Assembly (NCBI GenBank): GCA_030770425.1
Contig: JASJFT010000431.1
Span: 1-15,137 of the forward strand
Direction of reading: 5' to 3'
Origin: Darksidea phi
Lineage: Eukaryota > Ascomycota > Dothideomycetes > Pleosporales > Lentitheciaceae
DNA: 15,137 nucleotides
Within the stretch, counting starts at the first letter, position 1. Each line of letters begins with the position of its first letter. The position numbers and the translations under genes were made by a program. Below the pieces are notes generated by a model. That model was not told the DNA's origin. It saw only the letters and a program-made list of their open reading frames with translations, and searched no databases. Positions 1 through 9,710 of the stretch are shown one piece after another.

Positions 1-891
1 GGGGGCTTATAGTTTACACTAAGTTCATTACTTATCTGAAATCCTGCTGGGTACCACGACAGATAGTTCCGACAGATGGCTCCAATAGCTAGGGCTAGGG
101 CTAGGGCTAGAACGAGATAAAGTTGATAGTCCTACGGTACCTTACAGCTATAGCATGGCCACCCTCGAACCGTGGCGCGCGCGACACCGCTCTCAGTGGC
201 AACCTATGCACACGTACACCCCATTACCATTCTTCAAAATTTCCAACGCCCCTCAGACAACCCTATGGCCGGAGCGGATCGGCCGTCCTCCCTGCTAGCG
301 GTGGCAAGATCGCGTACCACCGAAGTACTTGTTATTGCCCTACCTTGCTTACAGACAAGCGAAACTTGACAGCGGTGCAATGAGGGTGATTGCAGTGGTT
401 ACTCAAACAGATTTTGGATTTACTGGGCATTTACGGTTCTATTAACGTGTCTGACAATGGCAACTTGGTTTTGGCGGCAGAAGTTGAAAAATATTAAAAA
501 ATAGTACGGTTGTACCCAGCGAGGAAGCAGGCCTTACACAAGGTTATAAGACCGTATATAACTGTTACGCAGGATAGCGTCGGATTTTTTATTTATTTAA
601 ATGTTAACGTCCGAAAAGCTTCAGTAGATGAAGCAAGCTAGGAGGGAAGTTCCCACTACCACGTCACCTCGCCTAGCGGGCCAATGGTGTGCTGCTCGTG
701 CCGCCCCACCCTGGCCTGCGAATAGATGGCTGTGCTTTCGTCAGACGTCCACCCCTTAGCCCATGGGCCGCCGTGCATGCCACAAGGCTGAGCAGCAAAT
801 GGCGCTGGCATCGCTCCTGCTAGGCCATCTCTTAACCCTCTACACAAAGAATTAGTACAGCTCCGCCCTCTGCCCGCCGTAACGACTTGGC
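1..891. other. non-coding upstream region of the NLR gene
   Basis: No convincing gene is seen on either strand; short open frames here lack domain-like composition. The stretch holds a telomere-like hexamer run (88-110), an AT-rich section (about 480-605) and a TATATAA at 555-561, which could be a promoter element for the gene starting at 892 but lies some 330 nt upstream of its ATG. The promoter role is inference only. Confidence 0.5.
88..110 (+). repeat. telomere-like hexamer run (GCTAGG)n
   Basis: A perfect 23-nt run of GCTAGG, about 3.8 copies, equivalent to CTAGGG. This differs by one base from the TTAGGG telomere unit of most filamentous fungi. It may be an interstitial telomere variant or a chance microsatellite. 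Confidence 0.7.
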
Positions 892-3800
892 ATGTCACCC
901 CGGCCGCGACGCGAGGATTACACCGTCGGGTGGATATGCGCCCTCCCCATCGAGCTAGCGGCGGCGCAGGAGATGCTCGACGAAGAGCACGAGGACCTCG
1001 AGCGCGACGACAGCGACAAGAACCTATACTCCTTAGGGTCGATTGCGGGACACAACGTTGTAATTGTCTGCCTACCCGCTGGCCGCATCGGTAACAACCC
1101 CGCCGCGGCCGTAGCGATGCAGATGAGGGCGACGTTTAAAGGGATCCAGTTCGGGCTGATGGTAGGCATCGGCGGAGGCGTCCCCAGCGCGGAGACCGAC
1201 GTCCGACTAGGGGACGTAGTAGTTAGCCAACCGCAGGGGACCTTTGGCGGCGTAGTACAATACGACGCTGGGAAGACAACTCCAAGCGGGTTCGAGCGGA
1301 CGGGCTCATTAAATGCTCCACCACAGATCTTACTCGCCGCAGTAGCGAGAGTACGGGCGAACGAGCTCCGAGGCCGAAGCAAGCTCTCTAAATATATCTC
1401 GAAGATTAGCCGCAATCCTAAGTTCCAGCGCGATAAAGTAGGGCCTGATATTCTATTCGAGGCAACGTACGATCACGAAGGAGGGCCTACATGCGATAAG
1501 TGTAGCATAGACAGGCAAGAGGCTCGGCTACCGCGTGATACTAAAGAGGTAGTAATTCACTACGGGACGATCGCATCGGGAAACCAAGTCATAAGGGACG
1601 GACGCACACGGGACAGGCTGAGCAGCGAGCTTGGTAGGATTCTCTGCTTTGAGATGGAAGCAGCGGGTCTGATGGACAGCTTCCCCTGCCTCGTGATCCG
1701 CGGTATCTGCGACTACGCCGACTCACACAAGAACAAGACATGGCAGCCATACGCAGCAGGAGTAGCAGCGGCGTGGGCGAAGGAAGTGCTATCGATGATA
1801 CCGCCCATAGATGTGGCGAAGACGCGCACAGCGGAAGTAGCCATTCGAGGCCCGAGTGGTTAGTAGAGATGTCGTCTTTCGTTTATAGTATGTTGGCACT
1901 AATGCCGTGGCAGGATGTATACAAGGGAGCCGGGAGTGTCGATATTACAGAGGAAACAACATTAAGAATTCAATGCACGTCGGCGAGTCTTACTTTTTCT
2001 CCGATAATATGGCATAGCACTGACATGGCTTTGAGAAGCTCACTTCACGGAAGGGGAGAGCACTGCCGACATAATATTGGACCTTGAAGATCGGTCTTTT
2101 CGCTTTCAGCTTCCAGATATATCGCGGTTCTTCCATTATCTGAGCAAAGCCAGCAAAGTCTTCGAGTTCATCATACCGTCCAATTCCTTGCGAACGCGGT
2201 CCGAGCGCAACAATGAGCAGTTAAAGGTATATGAATATGAGGAAGAGCTTTCAGAAAAGTTGGAGGATATCGCCCCGGGAACATGTCGCTGGATCCTGCA
2301 AAACTCCTCCATGACATGGTGGCTTGAAGCTCAGGAGCCCTCTCTTCTGTTGATGACGGGTGGGCCAGGAACAGGCAAGACGACCTTGACCACCTTCATC
2401 ATACAGACCTTGAGACACAAGCTACTAAGTGAGCAATCTGGACAAGTGTTCGCAGTTTTATTTGCCTTGTGCAACAGTCACACGAACAAAAGTGTCAGCA
2501 CAATTTTCTCCCTGGCTCTGCATCAACTCCTGGAACAGCACCCCGACCTGGCCGAAGAAGCGAAAATTGGTGAGATGGCTGCACCAACCTCGCCTCGGAC
2601 AGAGCGCTTATGGGAAATGGATTCCGCGACCGTGTGGAGAGTATTCTCCAAGGCTATCTCCAGCTCTAATCTGAAGCGGGTTTATTTGGTCATTGATGGA
2701 CTGGATAGCTGTGACATTGACCCGGAGTATCTCGTTAAGCTACTGAAAAAAGCACCCCCGCAACTACGCGTACTACTAAGCAGTCAGGTATCGGAGCCCA
2801 TTCGAATGGAGCTCACCAGAACTTTGAGCAACAAACTCAACTACAGAGTCCTCGATCTTGGGGTTGAGGAAGCTGCCATCAATACTGACATCGACATCGT
2901 CATCCGCCAGGAAATGGAGGCTTTAGCCGGTCAATACTCTGCTCAGGATACGGAGGAAGTATCTAAGTCTCTTCAAAATTGGCGATCGGGAACCTTCCTC
3001 CCAATCATTCTCATTCTAAAGAAGATGAGCTTCACTCCTATCGGCGAGATTAAAGACATTCTTACCAGCGCTAAGACTCATTTCGAACCGCTCGATGAAA
3101 CTTATCGAAAACTGCTATTGTCGATTCCAAATGTCGGTTTCCCAAAAGATGGTTCCGTGACTACAAAGGTCCTGAAGTACATGCTATACATGTGTCGACC
3201 GCCTACTGTAGACGAGCTTGCTTTTGCTTGCCAGTCTAGCCACTCGCATTCCCTTTCTGGGTCACAGCTCGACAATCCAATCCCTGGCGACAGACGTACT
3301 AGCTTCAAGCAAACTCTTAAGCTCATTGGTCCAATCGTCAGGCTCCGGCAGGAAGAAAATACGGTCGAGTTCTTCCACTCGTCAGCAAAGACATTCCTGG
3401 AGACCCATGCATTTATCGATGAACCATTGCGCCGTGCTCAGATAATCTGTCCTCGCCAGGCACACACGCAGCTCGCAATTCTATGTCTGGCTCAGCTTAT
3501 CAGTAGCTCAGAGCAGCCTTATCCGTACTTTTATGAGGATTTCTTCGCGCGCAAATATCGCAACATCGTTCAGAAGTATACCTTGCTCGACTATGCATTC
3601 AACCATTGGATGGCTCACGTTCGAGCTGCTTTGAAAGAGGATTCAAACCATCAGCATTTCCAACAACTACCACCATCAGATAGGTCTGCCAAGTTCGAGC
3701 TCATCAAACGACTGGAAACTCTGGTTTCCATTGCGAATGATCCAGCATGCCAGAGATTTTCAGCGATCCTAGCTTCGCATAAGGACGGTAGTAGGGCTCT

Positions 3801-5661
3801 CTGGGAAGGTTGCCTTACATTGCTCGAGCTGTATATTCTGCTCGACTTAGGTCACCTCGTGCGAGAGGAGCTCTCGCGATCCTACGGTGACTATTTTCAG
3901 GACAAAGTCTCTAAACAAGAATTTGGGGATCGCGTACTATATTGTGCGGCAATCAACGGGAGTTACAGTTCATTTTGCGCCGTATATGAGACTTTGGGCC
4001 CAAGTGGTGTGGACCTCACTGATCCGTTCTGGAAGCACCTTCTTGCATGTGCAGCTTCCAGTGGAGGTACTGAGCTCATGAAATTTATCCTTGAGAACAG
4101 GGATGTCAGCCCTCAAGAAATTGCGGCGGCAGCCCTGGCAGCAGCGAGACGAGATGATGGAACGCTCGGAGTGCTTGCAACAAGAGCGAACTGGGAAAAA
4201 AATGACTCCCACGGGAGAAACCCTTTGCACCATATTGCCATAGCTGCCACTGACCGAGCAGATATGACAACGCAAGTGGTACGCAAGGCGACGATTGCTT
4301 TCAAGGAAGCCGGCGCAAGCCTGAACACAGAGGACAGTTTCGGAAACACCATCCTTCACTACATCTGCTGGAGCAACTCTCTCTGCAAGCAGTCTCTTCT
4401 GGAGGATCTTTGCCGCAATGGAGCTGACCCACATCATCGAAACTCCGCAGGGTCACTGCCTCTCCATCTGGCTTCTCGAAAAGCATCCTACGATGCCTTT
4501 CAGTTCCTCCTAGACGAGACAAAGATCGAATCCCTTAAATCCTCATCGCAAAGGAGATTAGAAGCTCCTAAAGAGAGTGGAAACCATGTGACTGCTTCCT
4601 CAAGCCCTCAGCAGACGGTATTAATACAAACCAGCTCCAGCACCTCTAAAAAGGGTTGTACTTTACAGTTGGACGACTCGGGTCCCTCAAGCTACACTTC
4701 TAAGGGCGGCCTTACACCTCTCCACTGGGCCATGAGCCGGTACTTCGATACCATGACCGATGATTTTCATGTGTTTCGGAGCCTCTTGATTAAAGGCTTC
4801 AGTCTCACTCTTGCCACAAGAACAGGCCGAACCCCACTCACCATTGCACGCGGCAATAAAGCTGTGCTCTACACTTTGAGCCTAGTTTACTATCGCTTGG
4901 ACGGCGCCGACAATATGTGCCTATCGACAGCAAATACCATCGAAGTGCTGGCCAACGCAAAATCCACTGACGAGCTCTTCATCGGCCTACAAGTTGAACG
5001 TAGATTCCAATACATTATCGAAGCATGTCGGGCTAACACTCCCAAATCCATATCTGCCTCGACACAGGCCTTCCAAAGGGCACTGATGGTATACCTGATT
5101 GTACCTCCAGTCCTCCTGAATGCCGTGCTACCTTCTATATGTGGGAACACGGATGACATTCTAAATCAGATTAAGACCTTGGGTGCAGGCTTCGAATGGG
5201 ACTTTAACGATCCGAAAGTCGTTGCGCTACGTCAATGGCAGGTGCTCTATGAGCTTCTCAACCAGCGATCTCAGCGACAGCGGCAGGCCCAGTTCGTGTC
5301 AAGTGAGAAACATGTGGAAGATGCAAGGCATAAGCACTTGTTTCGACGTCTTCTTCGAAGCAACACAATCACGGAAGGCAATCGTTCCCAAGCAACACTA
5401 GTTCTTCAAAGGCATGAGTACAAGCTTCGGAAGACCATTCAGACCTTGGATGTCACTCTGATGCTCGAAAGCTGGAACGACCTTTTATGGGAAGTGTTTG
5501 AGATATTTTCGCTTAAGCAAGGGCAGCTTGACGTAGTTGCTGCAGCACTCGAGCTTCTTCCTCGTTCCAAATCCTTGCTGGCTGCAATGGGAACAAAGCA
5601 CTTTGAAAGCTCTACTAAACTTGACGTGCTTACGCGCCTAGAAAAGAAGCTGCTGGAGTAA
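892..5661 (+). CDS. NLR-like receptor: PNP_UDP effector, NACHT ATPase, ankyrin repeats (two exons)
   Basis: Predicted STAND/NLR protein of about 1,525-1,530 aa, of the fungal type linked to non-self recognition. Exon 1 (892-1858) is a nucleoside phosphorylase-like domain: a VGWICALPIE start, the GIGGG loop near residue 90, MEAAG with Glu256, and ICDYADS with Asp274, the usual ribose- and base-side acidic residues. Exon 2 (from about 2036) carries a CRWIL lead-in, P-loop GGPGTGKTT (2359-2385, about residues 431-439) and Walker B-like VYLVIDGLD (2680-2706). It continues with a winged-helix-like stretch (about 3175-3230), ankyrin-like units with TPLH-type motifs (4213-4525 and 4705-4900) and an unrecognised helical C-terminus. 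ATG 892 has a purine at -3 and fits the family start. Exon 2 alone has no ATG before 2311, just upstream of the P-loop, so a separate NACHT gene is unlikely. No internal stops, so apparently intact. Related PNP effectors cleave ATP; that activity here is inferred. Confidence 0.88.
1859..2035 (+). other. predicted intron between PNP and NACHT exons
   Basis: Tandem TAG codons at 1861-1866 and further stops at 1900, 1963, 2005 and 2032 interrupt frame 1 between two coding blocks that share that frame. A donor G|GTTAGT at 1859, a branch-like ACTGAC at 2019-2024 and an AG at 2034-2035 give an in-frame join (phase 1). Alternatives that also keep frame end at 2038, 2053, 2089 or 2116. The acceptor is therefore uncertain, and the intron is longer than others in this window. 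Confidence 0.55.
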
Positions 5662-6931
5662 CGAGGGGAAGAACTATGATATCCTGCATCGCCCATCCTA
5701 AGGCTTGTCAGAGTTCTACGCCCTACTTTTTCCGAAGTAGTTAGGATTAGCACACGAGTATCAACTCGTCGTCAATCACCATTGGATAGTTGCAGCTAGC
5801 CTTGCAACGGAGCCTTGCAGCTCTCCATGTTGAGGTTGGGCATGCTCTTGGAGCGAGGCTCGCGACTCTCGTCTTTGTTCGGCTGTGGCTGCGCCTGTAT
5901 CCACACGGCACTAAATGTATCTACGCACCATCTGGTGGTAACACGAAAGACCCCGTTCAGATAATTAATGTGACGAATTTGGGAAACCGCCCGAGCGTCT
6001 AACGGTCGGCGGCTTCCCTCACTTGTTGGCCCAGTTAACTTTTGAATCATTGACAACGGGGTGGGGCATGCCTGGGACAGACGAAGGAATGACGCGTTCC
6101 CCTAGGTGAACTCCTTATCGAATCACACTGGTGAGAATCAACCCTACGCCAGACTCTTGGCGTTTCAATAGTTTCCAGCGCCGATAACACTATTGCTCTT
6201 TTAAAGAATCTCCTCGGCCACATTCTATTTTCCTGTGTGACTGCTGAGAAATCGTCAAGCAAGCACACGAGTTCTGATTCGGCTGAATTAGTTCCACTGG
6301 ATCTGAATTTCGAGCAATTGTGCACGCCATAGACAACAGCGAAGCAGTTTGCTAGTCAATTTTTCCTAGATATTGCGTCCCGGCAGATATCTGGACAATC
6401 GGTGGATGACATCCATTGAAAACCTAGGGACGCAACTACTGTCGGCCGTTGCCGACATACTTCCACTACTTGCTGCACAATTGGTGGATACGGTTGATGC
6501 TCAGAATTTCCGAACTCTTGACGAAGTTCTTCTTGAGTCCGATGAGGTTATTCGGCTTGCTGCGGGAAAAGAAGATCGAGGTACTCGCCAGCGGGCACCG
6601 CATTGAGAACGACTGGAGATTTCGACCGCCAGGGTTGGTGTAGACTTCATAGATTCTGCTATGAAGTTTAGTATCAAACCGCCGTCCTATGTCGGCCATT
6701 CGGTGAACAATTTAGAGATTTTGGACCGACCAGCCTTTCGCATGGGCAACATTATGTGAGGCTTCGAGTAAGAACAATTGCGACAACGTCGCATTCTGCA
6801 GTATTGCATGATCGCTCAATTACGGCTCGTGAATGGGAAATAAACTATTACCATGACTCGTCATCCTCTTATCTAAACATGTCAATCAGGCTTGTACCGT
6901 CGCTTGTCTAATCCTTCGGTTTGGGGCCGAA
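5662..6931. other. gene-poor spacer downstream of the NLR
   Basis: Short open frames exist on both strands but none shows a recognisable domain, a start with good context, or introns that join frames. The only patch with protein-like composition is the plus-strand stretch 6409-6643, listed separately. No repeats or RNA genes were recognised. Confidence 0.5.
6409..6643 (+). pseudogene. weak coding-like patch with a possible frameshift
   Basis: From ATG 6409 the frame reads an acidic, leucine-rich helical segment (LDEVLLESDEVIRLAAGK) and then turns into low-quality sequence before a stop at 6606. At the A-rich GGAAAAGAAGATC near 6567-6580 a neighbouring frame continues with KIEVLASGHRIENDW and ends in RFRPPGLV at 6643, which looks like a natural continuation. 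A one-base indel in a decayed small gene would explain this. I do not recognise the family, and both frames could be open by chance. Confidence 0.2.
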
Positions 6932-8823
6932 TCATGCCGAATGCGCGATGGCGCGAAGAAATTCCAATATCCGCTGCTCATCCTCACTCGCACGCCGCTC
7001 ATCAGGAGCTGGACCAGTCTCGTTCTGACCACCGTCCTCACTCGCACGCCGCTCATCAGGAGCTGGACTAGTCTCGTTCTGACCGCCGTCCTCACTCGCA
7101 CGCCGCTCATCAGGAGCTGGACCAGTCTCGTTCTGACCACCGTCCTCAGTACTGTCCATGCCAGTTTGCAGATCTTCGACGTGATAAAATCGCGCTTTGA
7201 TCCAACTGTGCGCTAATCTCACTTGGATTGGTTGCTGATGCGCCCACAAAACGACGCTTGCAATGACTAAGAGCATTATAACGGTCGAGTACTGCACCTG
7301 CCTCCTTCCTTGCAAGAGCTTGGCGTATACTGAAGCCAGAACATTCCAGGAAATGCCAAAGAGTGTCGCATATACGAGAAGTTTTACGATCTTCAGTCCC
7401 TCTCCGACCGACTCCGACAGTTTGGCTAAGGCATCGTTACCGGCCTGCGCGCTACTCGCGACCTCCGTAAGTGCAGTTTGAGCTGACCGTGCGGACTCTC
7501 TGCTTGCAGCGACGATGGTGGCCGAAGCCTAGCTTAGTCAGTCTCACACTGTAGCTTCAAGTGCCCAATATCATACCGATTCTTTAAGGGACCGCATATT
7601 TTCCGAGAGGAGGCTCATTTTCGACCTCAGTATTCGAATCCGTTGCTTATGTTCTGTTAATTTCTCCAGAAACGCAGGTTTATGGTTAGGACACTGAGGC
7701 GTGTTCAAGTCCCAGGGATGAGAGAAGAGGAATTCTATCAGCACTCCAATGGACTCTACGGCGGTTATACTCTCATAAATCTCGTCAATGGTACCGTCTA
7801 GCTTATGGAGGTTCGCTAGAAGCTCGGAGGTCGGCCTGTCTGAATCATAGGCGTTAAACTTCTGCAAAGCTTATCAGCCATGGCAGTGCTTGCACATCAT
7901 GCCATTACTCACATATATCAAGAGCATGACCCCATGAAACTGGTACTCCACCGACCACTTCCCAATTATTGTCTCGAAGAGAGACGTAATCACCTCATAG
8001 CTAAGAATGCATTGTCGTTGCGAGGCTTCTTCCAGGTGTCGGAGGTTCGCGAGTAGGTCTGATGGAACCCCGAAAAGAACAAATCGGGTGTCTGGCGATT
8101 CGTGCCGAGAGTCGAACCAAACTACAGGGCGGATTTCGCGAGAGGGCCCTCTGTCGCGTCTTTCGCTGGGATAAGGTAGGCTAAACCAGGTTTCTGAATA
8201 ATGACATGAGGACTGGATAGCTTCCGGGACCGGACCTTCAAACGCACCTGTCCGAATTACTTGGCCATCCACGCGCTGAGATTTGCTTCCCAAGTCATGG
8301 CCTTCGAAGAGCAAATGCAACACGTTGGGCGACATCTGGTACTCGTACATAAGCTCACGTAAATCCTCGGCCGTAGCAGACATTGTAGCTAATTTCGATT
8401 GCTGGCCCGCTGCTACTGGGATCATCCTACGAAGTCAGTCGGTATTTGCAGCGCGCATAACAAAACATACCGCAGCGACATTGAGCCTCCTGTCGCGCAA
8501 GAACAGGCCCGCTCATTTCGCGTTCCATTCTCAAATTGCAAGTTTTCAATAAAGCTCTCCTCGGTAGAGCAAAGATTGCGACCTGCGCGCTGGACCAGCT
8601 CAGTGAGGTTGAGGACGTTCTCGGACACGGGATCGACATAATCAAGGCTCGCAGGAAACTGGGCCCAGGGCTCTTCCGGAGAGGGCTCGACAGAAGCACT
8701 GTCAGCTTGCGAAGTCATACCTGCCTGTTTCCAAGGCGAAGTCGTCAGTAAACTTGGTGAATGGTGCTACTCCCGGACTTTAGGGTCACTTACTGCGCTT
8801 TCCATACGAAGTTGGGAACTCAT
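6932..8823 (-). CDS. CorA-like membrane protein, five exons, 559 aa
   Basis: Exons (minus strand): 8823-8794, 8724-8471, 8426-7913, 7861-7577, 7528-6932; they join in frame to 560 codons including stop. Donors are GTAAGT, GTATGT, GTGAGT and GTATGA; acceptors AACAG, CGTAG, TGCAG and GCTAG. Introns are 44-69 nt, with ACTGAC or GCTGAT branch-like sites. The N-terminus is soluble and ends in a helical region (RESARSAQTALTEVA), followed by two hydrophobic segments (about 7318-7395 and 7230-7295), then a charged tail carrying three copies of an 18-residue repeat. Layout and phrases such as MSPNVLHLLF and FSLPYP resemble fungal CorA-like proteins, but no GMN ion-selectivity motif is visible, so metal transport should not be assumed. 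The start is the first ATG after an in-frame stop; ATG 8805, six codons on, is an alternative. Family call is tentative; gene structure is well supported. Confidence 0.75.
6982..7143 (-). repeat. 54-bp tandem repeat x3 inside the CorA-like gene
   Basis: Three adjacent 54-bp units begin at 6982, 7036 and 7090, with only a few substitutions among them, and a 5-bp partial copy follows at 7144. On the minus strand each unit encodes EDGGQNETGPAPDERRAS, with one Gly-to-Ser change in the middle copy. Being a multiple of three, copy-number change keeps frame, so the tail could vary in length between strains. Confidence 0.95.
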
Positions 8824-9045
8824 TTCTCAAGGTAAGAAGAGTCAAGGGGGTACAGGTTATTAACAACAAAATAAGAGCTCTAAATGTCACAGAAGAATAA
8901 TGGCGGGAGCTGAGACAGAGGGCGATATTAATAGCAAGCGACCCGTTTGCCTTGCCCCTGCAGGCGCCTCCGGCTGCAATGGGTGGCGCTTCGCCAACGC
9001 CACCTAATACGCACACAGTGCGGTTGAGTTCTAGCGCAATTCAAA
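8824..9045. other. spacer between the CorA-like gene start and the LINE remnant
   Basis: Probably the promoter and 5' leader of the minus-strand gene beginning at 8823. The half nearest the LINE fragment is GC-rich and structured, with a perfect 7-bp stem, GGTGGCG at 8982-8988 and CGCCACC at 8998-9004. No TATA box was recognised. Confidence 0.4.
8982..9004. repeat. inverted repeat (7-bp stem, 9-nt loop)
   Basis: GGTGGCG pairs exactly with CGCCACC across a 9-nt loop. It lies about 40 bp beyond the point where LINE homology stops. A second short palindrome, TTGCGCGCAA, lies at 9050-9059. Both may mark a rearrangement or the end of another mobile element; neither role is shown. Confidence 0.6.
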
Positions 9046-9710
9046 TTATTTGCGCGCAAGGCTTTGCTGGATGGTTTTCTTGACCGCTTCCATGGCGGCC
9101 ACCTTCTCGGCCACCGTTTCTCCCACACAGCTGACGTCAATCACCAGCTGTCGTTTGTCTTCGTTGTTCCTCGCCCCGACGCTCGTTCCGGTGTTCGTCG
9201 TTCGCAATGACGTGTCGCCCGACCGCAGTGGGCCACTGCTGGCTACCACCGATGCCCATGTCTGGGTGCTCGGGGGAGACACGGACAGGGTATCGAGTTG
9301 TGCCCGTAACGCTTCGATTGTCTCTTGGAGCTGGTCGTTTTGGTTCTTGAGATGACGCTGTTCCGTTTTGGCGCTCTCGGTGATGCTGTTTTACTGCTCT
9401 ATGGTCTCCTTTAGACTCATTACCAGCTCCATCATCTCGTCTAGCCTGCCGCTTCCTCCTGCACGTTCCGGTGAGACGGATACGCGTTCGGTTGGAGTCG
9501 GTAGCCGCCCATCGTGCGTGTACGAAACGTCGTCATTCTGCGTTGATTCCGGCCTGGTCGCGCGGGTGCTGGCCCGGGTTGCCTGTACTGTCTTCGTCTG
9601 CGACTGCAGTGCCTGGTGCCTCTCGTGTACCTGCGGGGCCTCCTCGGGTGTCCTCTAGCTGTGGCCGGAGGCGGTGTTGTCGGATCGTGCTCAGGGGTTG
9701 GGGACGCCAT
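9046..9710 (-). pseudogene. Tad-type LINE ORF1 remnant (5' part only)
   Basis: Read on the minus strand from ATG 9710 (MASPTPEHDPTTPPP), this matches the look of a fungal Tad-clade LINE ORF1: a Pro/Thr/Arg-rich head, a coiled coil (LDEMMELVMSLKETIEQ, then LKNQNDQLQETIEALRAQLD), and the block TQTWASVVASSG followed by RQLVIDV and VAEKVAAMEAVKKTIQQ. It is broken by a frameshift near 9640, by an in-frame TAA at 9393-9391 where Gln is expected, and by a TAA at 9048-9046, beyond which ORF1 homology stops. No zinc knuckles, endonuclease or reverse transcriptase follow. LINEs usually lose their 5' end, so a fragment keeping only the 5' end implies later deletion or rearrangement. Antisense open frames here are shadows. 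Confidence 0.75.

Noticed and set aside
1740..2087. 115-codon plus-strand frame bridging the PNP and NACHT exons
   Set aside because: It overlaps the PNP exon out of frame and has no domain-like content; its open state is probably chance, and the intron model explains the gap.
2077..5661. Separate NACHT-ankyrin gene starting at TTG 2077
   Set aside because: TTG is not a credible fungal start, the frame is open from 2035, and the first ATG (2311) would remove the conserved lead-in to the NACHT. A spliced single gene is preferred.
8839..8861. AGTCAAGGGGGTACAGG, resembling the terminal repeat of Fot1/pogo-type transposons
   Set aside because: No inverted partner, TA duplication or transposase sequence is present in the window.
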